64,000 nucleotides of DNA, from NCBI GenBank assembly GCA_963704855.1, contig CAVPHY010000002.1:1-64000 (forward strand), in the 5' to 3' direction. Position numbers and translations under genes: made by a program. Below the pieces are notes generated by a model, which was not told the DNA's origin, did not search any database, and saw only the letters and a list, made by a program, of their open reading frames with translations. Origin of the DNA: SZUA-36 sp963704855. Lineage in GTDB: Bacteria; Pseudomonadota; Gammaproteobacteria; Xanthomonadales; SZUA-36. This document shows positions 27,470 through 35,154 of the stretch, in pieces; within the stretch, counting starts at the first letter, position 1; every line of letters starts with the position of its first letter.

Positions 27470-29200
27470 ATGAAAAAAACAGGTGCATGGCTGGTACGTT
27501 ACGCCCTTGAGCAGATAGGCGTTCGATACACCTTCGGTATCCCGGGTGTTCACACGACCGAGACCTATGATGAACTGAATAAATCCGACCTGATCCAACC
27601 GGTGCTGGTTACCCACGAGGGCGGTGCGGCGTTCATGGCCGACGCGATCAGCCGTACGTCCGGTCATATCGGTACATTGCTCATCGTACCGGCCGCCGGT
27701 GTAACCCATGCGGCCAGCGGTATCGGTGAGGCCTTTCTGGACGGAATACCCATGCTGGTAATCGCCGGCGGTATCCGCACCGATACGGGCAAGACCTACC
27801 AACTGCACGAAATGGACCAGCACGCCCTGCTCGCCCCTATCACCAAGAAAACCTATAAAGTCGAAACACACGAGCAGATCATCCCGGCCATTTACGAGGC
27901 CTACCAGCTTGCCACCGAAGGTGAACCCGGTCCGGTTTTCATCGAGATACCGGTCAATCTGCAGTTGTTCCCCGGCGAGGTTCCGGGAACCCCGCCGTTT
28001 GTCGCCCGGGCTGCAGAGGACCGGATCGACCACGCGGCCATTCAAAAGGCAGCACAAAAGCTATACGGGGCCGCATCGCCGGGTCTGTTTTTGGGATGGG
28101 GTGCTGTCGATGCCGGCGATGAGACAACCGCCATCGCTGATTTCCTCGGTGCACCCGTGGCAACAACGCTGCAAGGCCTGAGCTCATTCCCCGCCAATCA
28201 CCCGCTGCACACCGGTATGGGTATCGGCCCCGCGGCGGTGCCGGCTGCTGAAAACGCATTCAAAAACTGCGATTGCCTGTTGGCGGTGGGAACCCGGTTC
28301 GGTGAGATCGCGACGGCCAGCTATGGGGTTAATCCGCCCAACAACCTGATCCATGTCGATATCAACCCGGCCGTATTCAATGCCAATTACCCGGCTTCGG
28401 TCACCATTGAAGGGGATGCCAAAGCGGTACTTGCAGCGTTATTGAAATGCCTGCAGGAACTGGGCGCTGCCAGGGCCGACAATATTGCTCTGAAAACTGC
28501 CATCAGCAAGGACAAGGCTGCCTATTTAGATGAGTGGCTCAGCCACGACAGCAAGGACCGCGTAAACCCTGCACGATTCTTTACGGAACTGCGTAAACAA
28601 CTGGATGACGATGCGATCGTGGTCGCCGATGACGGCAATCACACCTTTCTTGTCGCCGAACTGATGCCGGTTTACCGTGCACGCGGTTTCATCTCCCCCA
28701 CCGATTTCAACTGCATGGGCTATTGCACCCCGGCGGTCACCGCGGCCAAGCTGGCCAACCCGGACAAGCAGGTGGTCGGCATCATCGGCGACGGCGCGTT
28801 TTTGATGACCTGCATGGAAACCCTGACCGCGGCATCGCTGGGGCTTGGCGGTGTTTACTTCGTGTTCAACGATGGTGAGCTATCACAGATTTCCCAGGCC
28901 CAGGAGATACCCTACAACCGCAAGACCTGTACCGTTTTACATGAGGTGAAGTTCAGCGGTATCGCCGATGCAACGGGCTGTGAATATATCGCCATGGAAA
29001 ATGATTCGGCATGCGAAGAGGGAATCAGAAAAGCGCTTTCCTTCGCCGCGCAGAACAAACCGGTGATCGTGGATGTAAAAATTGATTATTCAAAACGCAC
29101 GCGCTTCACAAAAGGCATCGTCAAAACCAACCTCGAGCGTTTTACACTGGGCAACAAGGCCCGTTTTATCGGGCGCGCACTGCTCAGGCGGGTGCTATAG
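27470..29200 (+). CDS. Thiamine-diphosphate enzyme, acetolactate synthase-like
   Basis: A 576-residue ThDP enzyme with three domains. The pyrimidine-binding domain contains the catalytic Glu in VTHEGGAAFMADA (~residue 50). A central domain (~190-330) follows, then the pyrophosphate-binding domain with IIGDGAFLMTCMETLTAA and FNDGELS (GDG...ND motif). It belongs to the acetolactate synthase/benzoylformate decarboxylase group; I see no adjacent small subunit, so biosynthetic acetolactate synthase is unlikely. Likely role is 2-oxoacid decarboxylation or carboligation in a catabolic pathway with the neighbouring flavoprotein and acyl-CoA dehydrogenase (inference). AAAGGAAAC precedes the ATG. Confidence 0.85.
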   Translation: MKKTGAWLVRYALEQIGVRYTFGIPGVHTTETYDELNKSDLIQPVLVTHEGGAAFMADAISRTSGHIGTLLIVPAAGVTHAASGIGEAFLDGIPMLVIAGGIRTDTGKTYQLHEMDQHALLAPITKKTYKVETHEQIIPAIYEAYQLATEGEPGPVFIEIPVNLQLFPGEVPGTPPFVARAAEDRIDHAAIQKAAQKLYGAASPGLFLGWGAVDAGDETTAIADFLGAPVATTLQGLSSFPANHPLHTGMGIGPAAVPAAENAFKNCDCLLAVGTRFGEIATASYGVNPPNNLIHVDINPAVFNANYPASVTIEGDAKAVLAALLKCLQELGAARADNIALKTAISKDKAAYLDEWLSHDSKDRVNPARFFTELRKQLDDDAIVVADDGNHTFLVAELMPVYRARGFISPTDFNCMGYCTPAVTAAKLANPDKQVVGIIGDGAFLMTCMETLTAASLGLGGVYFVFNDGELSQISQAQEIPYNRKTCTVLHEVKFSGIADATGCEYIAMENDSACEEGIRKALSFAAQNKPVIVDVKIDYSKRTRFTKGIVKTNLERFTLGNKARFIGRALLRRVL

Positions 29201-29222
29201 CCCGGTTATTTTCAAACCGGGC
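29200..29222. terminator. Bidirectional hairpin between convergent genes
   Basis: GCCCGGTT (29200-29207) pairs perfectly with AACCGGGC (29215-29222) around a 7-base loop, between the ThDP enzyme and the cytochrome gene. No long T-run follows. Confidence 0.55.
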
Positions 29223-29239
29223 CACAGCAAATCAAACAG

Positions 29240-31378
29240 CTACCGGGTCGATGTAGGACATTCAACTCCAGGGATGAGCAGATCCCGGTTGATGTCGTAT
29301 TCGATCGCCGTGAAGCCATTGCCAAGCATCACCGCATTCGGCACCAGGGCGATGTGCCCTGCCCCGCAGGATGTGAAGCTGAAGGTTCCGGTGCCCCACG
29401 GTGTTTCGGTTCTGTCACCGGGCTGGAATGCCGCGCCCCACATGGCGCCTTCCGGTATGACCAGGTCGATTTGAGCCATGTTGCCATTAATCGGGCCTGC
29501 ACCGATTAACCAGACCTGGTTGCCGATGCTGTCGTAGCTGTAAAACGAAACGACAATGATGGTTTCGCCACCGATGTTGTGTGCAACATCGATCAGGAAA
29601 CCTTCCCCGGCACGCGCCGCACCACCCCACCAGTTACCGCTGAGGCCCGGATTGATAGCAAAGCCATTGCCGCCAAGCTGCTGTAGCCACAGCATCATAT
29701 CCGCCACATCGATCGCATCCGGTGAGCCCATCGCCGCGCGCGTCATCGTGGTATTGGGGATACCCCAGCGGACCTTGTGCGCAAACTCGCTGAACTTACC
29801 ATCTCCCTGCAGGTAGGCAAGGATTCCGCCTTCAGGTGAACCTGCCGGTGAAGCACCTGCCGGATCACCGTGGCAGTTCTGGCAGTTGCCGTTGTAATAG
29901 GACTCACCAGATGACGCATCTGCTGTAGCGACGATCGAATACAGAGCCGGGTTCGGACCGGGATCGATACTGCTGAAATAGGCGGCAGGATCAGCACTTT
30001 CAGTGTTGAGAAACTCGACCAGGCAATCGACTTGCTCCTGCGTTAAAGCACCGTTTGTAAAATCGGGATGCTGGTTACCCAGGGTATAGCCATTGGAGTT
30101 CGCGGCCTTATTGGCGGCAGAATGTGTATCATCCAACGCAACCCAGCTGCCTGCACCTTCCGTGAACAAACGCCCGGTGCCGGTATGCCGGACCATGGCC
30201 GCTGTTACATCCGCATTTGATCTTGCGGCCAGGCTGATATTACGGCTGGTCTGATCAGTGTCGCCTGCGCCGGCGTTGGGACGCCCGGCGTTACGTGATC
30301 GACGTGTGTAACCGCCGTCTGCACCCATGTGATCCCAGCCATGACAGGCCTTGCAGCGCACATAATCGGCGCTGGTCTCACCGGCCGGTAAGCTACCGGA
30401 ACCACCCGCATCCGTCCTGGTCCAGTCGTCATAGGCCAGTGCACCCAGGTCCACGCAGCTGGATTGAGCTGGCGTCGATGTCTGGAACAGGTTGTTCGCC
30501 AGCCGTTCCGACCCGTTAACACTTCCATCATTGGGCGTAACCCGCACATCGTAGAACTGCTCGGCACTCAGGCCGCTCAACACCCGGCTTGTAGCGGTGG
30601 TGCTGCCGCCGTTGCTCCAGCTGACAACGCCGTTTTTGCGGTAATCCACCTGGTAGGTGATGGTGTCACCGTCCGCGTCAGTGGAGGCGCCCCAGCTGAC
30701 CGTGGCCGAACTGCTCGTCAGCGCCGAGGCGGACAACGCGCCCGGTTGGGTTGGCGGGGTGTTGACCGCTTGCTGGCAAGCGGAATCACTTCCGTCGCGC
30801 GACCCATCGCCATCGTTATCCAGCCCGGTGGAACCATACCGGCTTTCAGAGCTGTCTGCGTCGCAGGAATCCAACATCTGCACGCCGCTCTTACCGTAGT
30901 TGAACGGAAGCACACTCTCTGCAACCGGAACAGGATCACCTGAATGGCAGCCACTGCAAGTGCCGTTACCGACATTCGCCTCATGCACCAGGCGCAAACC
31001 GGCACCGCCGCCACACTGAACCTGGCTGCCGCTACCGCCCACACAGCTGCCGTTAACATCCTCCTGACGGCCATGGCAACCCACGCAACTCCGGGAAAGC
31101 GTACTATCAGTTGAAAAGTTCAGGTAAACCGAACCCTTTGAGCCATCTTTGTGACAGGCGTTGCACTTGTCATTGACAAAGTTCTCATGCCCGCCCATGA
31201 GACTTTGATTCCACCTTGAACCATCCTGCTTCGAAACATAGTTATCCTTCTCGAAACCACCGTGGCAATCCTTGCAGCCATCGTAGTCCGGATAGGCCAG
31301 AGCAGCACTACTGAACAAAGCAAACAGCAGTGCACTCATCAAGGTTATTACAGTTACATGCCAACGCCGCATATTCAT
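29240..31378 (-). CDS. Exported hexaheme c-type cytochrome with FnIII and C-terminal barrel-like domain
   Basis: A 712-residue exported protein with six CxxCH heme sites: CKDCH, CNACH, CVGCH and CSGCH in the first ~160 residues, then CKACH and CQNCH. A fibronectin type III domain (TPPTQPGALSASALTSSSAT, continuing ~70 residues) separates the two heme groups, and a calcium-type repeat LDNDGDGSRDGSDSAC precedes it. The last ~125 residues (GNWWGGAARAGEGFLID ... WGTGTFSFTSCG) form a heme-free domain that also ends the serine hydrolase at 37581. It probably acts as a periplasmic or extracellular electron carrier. The start at 31378 has AAGGAA 7 bases upstream and leaves a clean signal peptide ending at ALA. 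Confidence 0.87.
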   Translation of the reverse strand: MNMRRWHVTVITLMSALLFALFSSAALAYPDYDGCKDCHGGFEKDNYVSKQDGSRWNQSLMGGHENFVNDKCNACHKDGSKGSVYLNFSTDSTLSRSCVGCHGRQEDVNGSCVGGSGSQVQCGGGAGLRLVHEANVGNGTCSGCHSGDPVPVAESVLPFNYGKSGVQMLDSCDADSSESRYGSTGLDNDGDGSRDGSDSACQQAVNTPPTQPGALSASALTSSSATVSWGASTDADGDTITYQVDYRKNGVVSWSNGGSTTATSRVLSGLSAEQFYDVRVTPNDGSVNGSERLANNLFQTSTPAQSSCVDLGALAYDDWTRTDAGGSGSLPAGETSADYVRCKACHGWDHMGADGGYTRRSRNAGRPNAGAGDTDQTSRNISLAARSNADVTAAMVRHTGTGRLFTEGAGSWVALDDTHSAANKAANSNGYTLGNQHPDFTNGALTQEQVDCLVEFLNTESADPAAYFSSIDPGPNPALYSIVATADASSGESYYNGNCQNCHGDPAGASPAGSPEGGILAYLQGDGKFSEFAHKVRWGIPNTTMTRAAMGSPDAIDVADMMLWLQQLGGNGFAINPGLSGNWWGGAARAGEGFLIDVAHNIGGETIIVVSFYSYDSIGNQVWLIGAGPINGNMAQIDLVIPEGAMWGAAFQPGDRTETPWGTGTFSFTSCGAGHIALVPNAVMLGNGFTAIEYDINRDLLIPGVECPTSTR

Positions 31379-31628
31379 ATTGAGATTCCTTTTTCTTGTT
31401 ACCGGGAGAGCGGGTTTTGGTGCTCCATTGAAAATCGTTAAAAGGATCGACACGGTTGATTGAGCCGTTAAAATGACCCGCAGAATATTAATTTATAATA
31501 ATATAATCCCCTATTTCTTTGATTAACAATAAACATTCAATTAAAAATAGCTCCACCACAACAGGTGCTACGGAAAACACACATGGCACACACCCACAAA
31601 AACGAGTCTGCGTGATACCCTGATCACC

Positions 31629-32243
31629 ATGGGGATTTACGACAAGCACCTGCTACCGAGACTCGTGCATTTCACCTGCGGACAGAGCCCGAGTATGCGA
31701 CAGCGGGAAAAAATTGTTCCACTGGCGGAAGGACGGGTGCTGGAAATCGGTATCGGCACCGGGCTTAATATTCCGTTTTATGACACACGGAAAGTCACGC
31801 ATCTGTGGGGTCTGGATCCATCCGCTGAAATGTGGGCGATCGCTCGAAGGAATGCCGCCAGCCATCACCTGGATGCAGAGTTTATCCAGTCCGGCGCCGA
31901 ATCCATCCCACTGGATAACGACAGTGCCGATACGGTTTTAATCACCTACACGCTGTGTACCATTCCAGACGCCCACGCGGCCCTGGCTGAAATCAGGCGT
32001 GTATTAAAACCCGGTGGCAGGCTGATTTTCTGTGAGCACGGTACTGCTCCGGACAAGCATATCGAGCGCTGGCAGAACCGGCTCAACCCGCTATGGAAAA
32101 AACTGGCAGGTGGTTGCAACCTCAACCGCCCTATTCCCGACTTGCTCGGCCACGCCGGCTTTAAAACCAGCGATATGCAGACCATGTACCTGCCTGGCTG
32201 GCGACCAGCGACTTTTAACTATTGGGGCACCGCGCGTTATTGA
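31629..32243 (+). CDS. Class I SAM methyltransferase (UbiE/PmtA-like)
   Basis: A 204-residue methyltransferase: motif I VLEIGIGTGLNIPFYD, acidic residue in LWGLDPSAEMW, motif IV ADTVLITYTLCTIPD, and EIRRVLKPGGRLIFCEHG. The spacing and the LKPGGRLIFCEHG ending fit methyltransferases acting on lipids or quinones. Divergent from the cytochrome gene and convergent with the DUF302-like gene after 9 bp. Confidence 0.82.
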   Translation: MGIYDKHLLPRLVHFTCGQSPSMRQREKIVPLAEGRVLEIGIGTGLNIPFYDTRKVTHLWGLDPSAEMWAIARRNAASHHLDAEFIQSGAESIPLDNDSADTVLITYTLCTIPDAHAALAEIRRVLKPGGRLIFCEHGTAPDKHIERWQNRLNPLWKKLAGGCNLNRPIPDLLGHAGFKTSDMQTMYLPGWRPATFNYWGTARY

Positions 32244-32252
32244 AATATGAGC

Positions 32253-33161
32253 CTATTTTGCGCCAACCATCTTCTCAAGTGCATCTTCGATTGCACCCGG
32301 GGCTGAAATCAACTTGGTAAAGCCGTGTTTGCCCATCATGCTCAGGTTGGGAAAGTGCAGCGCCATGCGGAAACGCATATGTAATGCTTCCACATTTTTA
32401 CCATCAACCAGTACTTCGTAGGGAAAATATGCACGCTTCCTGCAGCCTTCAAAGTCAACGATGCTCATCTGGAAGGTCGAATCGATGTCCTTTTCGTCTT
32501 CGTTGGTCATTTTCATACCAACACCGAAAACGGTCTGCTGTTTGCCGGGTACATCGATACGATAAACCTGGGTCAGCGCATCACCTTCAACCGCCAACCC
32601 GTCTGCAACCGCGGCCACTGCTTCCTCGTAGGAGTTGAACGTTCCCAGTTCGGATGGATCATCAAAATACTGCATACCCAGCGTGTAATGGTATTTACCG
32701 AGTTTTACAGCCGTCATCTTTTTGTTGCCAGCACCGCAGGAACCGACGTTACCAAGGGCGCCAACCAGGGCGTCATAAACCGGCTGCATATCGCCATTGA
32801 GACGGTAGCCATACTGGATGTAAACCGGGTTAACAAACGCCACCTCGATGGTATCACCAACCTCGGAAACACTAACCCGCTGGCCCGCGGCATAACCGCC
32901 TTTGTCGGACAGGGAGGCGATTTTTTTCAGTTCATCATTGGTTACAACAATGATATTTGTACCCTCGACCGGTGAATACTGGCCATACACTTCAAAACCG
33001 GCATCTTCCAGCGCACGCCGTGTTGAAGTGGTTTTCTCATCCAGCGTTCCCAGCCCGGATGATGCAATAACAAAGGGTTTATAAATCGTATCTTCGGCGC
33101 TTGCCGTTGCGGTGAAAAGCACCGCCGCCATCAGCAGTGACAGGGAAATCAGGGTTTTCAT
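32253..33161 (-). CDS. Exported DUF302-like protein
   Basis: A 302-residue periplasmic protein (signal peptide to ~22, ending ASA). Residues ~40-125 fit the DUF302 pattern: STRRALEDAGFEVYGQYSPV, then TNIIVVTNDELKKI and IEVAFVNPVYIQYGYRL. The C-terminal half (~150-300) has no domain I recognise. DUF302 proteins have no established biochemical function but often accompany sulfur or anaerobic metabolism genes. An exact FNR consensus site lies upstream at the spacing of a class II FNR promoter, so expression is probably induced when oxygen is low. Confidence 0.75.
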   Translation of the reverse strand: MKTLISLSLLMAAVLFTATASAEDTIYKPFVIASSGLGTLDEKTTSTRRALEDAGFEVYGQYSPVEGTNIIVVTNDELKKIASLSDKGGYAAGQRVSVSEVGDTIEVAFVNPVYIQYGYRLNGDMQPVYDALVGALGNVGSCGAGNKKMTAVKLGKYHYTLGMQYFDDPSELGTFNSYEEAVAAVADGLAVEGDALTQVYRIDVPGKQQTVFGVGMKMTNEDEKDIDSTFQMSIVDFEGCRKRAYFPYEVLVDGKNVEALHMRFRMALHFPNLSMMGKHGFTKLISAPGAIEDALEKMVGAK

Positions 33162-33261
33162 GGGTCATACTCCGTGTTTGGAACAGGGTGCCCATCCAGG
33201 CTTGACTGCGGAGCAAACCTGCAGCCAGGCTACTCACCGGTGGACTTAATTATGAAATTGT

Positions 33262-33304
33262 AATATACACCTTTCACCGCACAACTGCAGTTGATTTACA
33301 TCAA
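33262..33304 (-). promoter_or_regulatory. FNR/ANR-dependent class II promoter for the DUF302-like gene
   Basis: TTGATTTACATCAA at 33291-33304 is an exact match to the FNR consensus TTGAT-N4-ATCAA. On the minus strand a TATATT -10 sits at 33267-33262, placing the site about 42 bp before the predicted start. In the other direction TAATAT at 33339-33344 could serve the sigma factor gene, but at a worse spacing (~53 bp). The rest of 33162-33515 is leader sequence with nothing else recognised. Confidence 0.7.
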
Positions 33305-33515
33305 GTGCTTCTGATTCGCTTGTTACAACCCAACAGCGTAATATTATTGGAGTTTCTGAAGCTTCTCCCGAGAAATTCTCAGGAGATGCGTGTTTTCGTT
33401 TTTGCACACCAGTAGCACAGCGAGATCGATTTGTTACCCAAATCCGGGAATGAGCGAAGGATTTGCACTCCCCGGCGACTCTTACCGACATAGTACAGTT
33501 ACGAATCCTGGAACA

Positions 33516-34148
33516 ATGCATCAAAGTGCAGACAAAAAACTGGCAGAGCGGGTTCTCAAAGGGGATGAGCATTCGTTCGAAGTCTTCTTCAACACCTATT
33601 TCCCGCGCATCTACCGCTTCGCCCTTCTGCGTCTGAATCATGACCACAACCTGGCCGAAGATACCGCGCAAATCGTGCTGTGCCAGGCGATATCGAAGCT
33701 GTCCACCTATCGCGGCGAGGCGCCGTTGTTTTCCTGGTTGTGCACATTCTGCCGGTACGAAATCTCAAGACAACGAAAGGCGCGTGGCCGTGCGCAGGGT
33801 GAAGCGACACTGACCGAAGAAGACCCGGTGGTGCGCTCGGCGCTTGATTCGCTGCTGTCAGCAAGCGGCAACGACCCCGATGTCGCCGCTTACCGCGCGG
33901 AGCTGAGCCAACTGGTCAAAGTGGCCCTGGATCACCTGCCCGCCCTGTACGCTGATACGCTCGAATGCAAATACGTCCACGGTTACTCGGTCCGTGATAT
34001 TGCGGGCCGTATAGGCAAAAGCGAGAAAGCAACCGAATCAATACTTACCCGTGCGAAAACCGCATTCCGGGAGTGTTTTGCGTCCTTGATCCAGGCTGAG
34101 AAACAAGTTCCGGACAGTGACAATCGACTCTCGTCGGTACTCGAGTAA
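33516..34148 (+). CDS. ECF-type RNA polymerase sigma factor
   Basis: A 210-residue sigma-70 family protein with region 2 at ~18-85 (FNTYFPRIYRFALLRLNHDH, LAEDTAQIVLCQAISKLSTY) and region 4 at ~130-190 (LDHLPALYADTLECKYVHGY, SVRDIAGRIGKSEKATESIL). It directs transcription of a small regulon, here most simply the receptor operon. The start at 33516 leaves a normal ECF N-terminus; the open frame upstream lacks sigma-like sequence. It is followed after 4 bp by the FecR gene. Confidence 0.88.
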   Translation: MHQSADKKLAERVLKGDEHSFEVFFNTYFPRIYRFALLRLNHDHNLAEDTAQIVLCQAISKLSTYRGEAPLFSWLCTFCRYEISRQRKARGRAQGEATLTEEDPVVRSALDSLLSASGNDPDVAAYRAELSQLVKVALDHLPALYADTLECKYVHGYSVRDIAGRIGKSEKATESILTRAKTAFRECFASLIQAEKQVPDSDNRLSSVLE

Positions 34149-34152
34149 TGCA

Positions 34153-35154
34153 ATGAAAGAACCAGTTGAAAATAGTAGCAACGGAGCCAGCGGCATGGAC
34201 AACATCGGTCAACTCATAAAGCTTGCGGGCGCAAGGGAAACAGTTTCCGCCGAGCGGTTCGAGCGCGTAAGACAGAACGTTCATACGCATTGGCAACAGG
34301 CGGTAGTGGAGCAGCGGCCTTCAAAACGCCCAAGCCGTTTCAGTTTCATCGCCGTCGCTGCGAGTCTTATCCTGGTAGCAGGTGCGACATTTTTTCTCCT
34401 GAATCGTGGGTACGCGCCGGCGGTCACTACACTGGCTAGTGTCGAACGCTTGTTGGGCGATGTAAAAATCCGGGATGAACGCGCACATATGGACAGCGCC
34501 ATCAGCGCCGGGACAAGGGTTCTGACCGGCGTCAGCGGACGAATCGCACTGCGAATGGCAGGCGGACAGTCGCTGCGCATCGACACGTCAAGCGATGTGA
34601 TCGTGCATTCGCCAAACCATGTCACGTTGAAATCCGGAGCCATCTATATCGATACCGCGTTTTCAAGCGCGGACGATCCGATACTCGTGGAAACGCCATT
34701 GGGCTCGGCGCTGGATATCGGCACACAGTTCCAGGTCAGGGTAAGCGGTATGCTGCTGGTCGTCGCTGTCCGCCAGGGCCTGGTCGAGGTATCACAACCC
34801 GGACAGCAAAGCCTGTCAGTCAACAAGGGCTACTTCCTGGAACTGGCGGCCAATGGTGAAAGCGGGCAACACCCCTTGCAGCCCGATAATGAAGAATGGG
34901 CCTGGATTGAAACAGTCGCCCCCGAATTCGACATCGAGGGTGCAAGCCTGGCTCGATACCTGCAGTGGTATGCATCGGAGCGCGGCGTGGAACTGGTCTG
35001 GGCCGACCCGGCATCGGAATCCATGGCTGCCTCGGCAGTGCTGGCAGGCTCAATAGAGGGCGCCAGCCTAGACGAAGGCCTGGCGCTGGTAAAGCAGGTC
35101 GCCCCTTTCGAACACCGGCTCGCCAACGGCAGGCTCTGGATTAAAATCGAATGA
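34153..35154 (+). CDS. FecR-type anti-sigma/transducer protein
   Basis: A 333-residue inner-membrane protein. The cytoplasmic N-terminus (~1-58) would hold the ECF sigma factor; one membrane segment lies at ~59-78 (FSFIAVAASLILVAGATFFL). The periplasmic FecR domain covers ~85-200 (ASVERLLGDVKI; IDTAFSSADDPILVETPLGS; GTQFQVRV). The C-terminal ~70 residues (FDIEGASLARYLQWYASERG, then GASLDEGLALVKQ) look like an STN-type signalling domain, as found in receptors that dock with FecR. It overlaps the receptor start by 4 bp (ATGA). Together: sigma, FecR and TonB receptor of a cell-surface signalling system. Confidence 0.87.
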   Translation: MKEPVENSSNGASGMDNIGQLIKLAGARETVSAERFERVRQNVHTHWQQAVVEQRPSKRPSRFSFIAVAASLILVAGATFFLLNRGYAPAVTTLASVERLLGDVKIRDERAHMDSAISAGTRVLTGVSGRIALRMAGGQSLRIDTSSDVIVHSPNHVTLKSGAIYIDTAFSSADDPILVETPLGSALDIGTQFQVRVSGMLLVVAVRQGLVEVSQPGQQSLSVNKGYFLELAANGESGQHPLQPDNEEWAWIETVAPEFDIEGASLARYLQWYASERGVELVWADPASESMAASAVLAGSIEGASLDEGLALVKQVAPFEHRLANGRLWIKIE

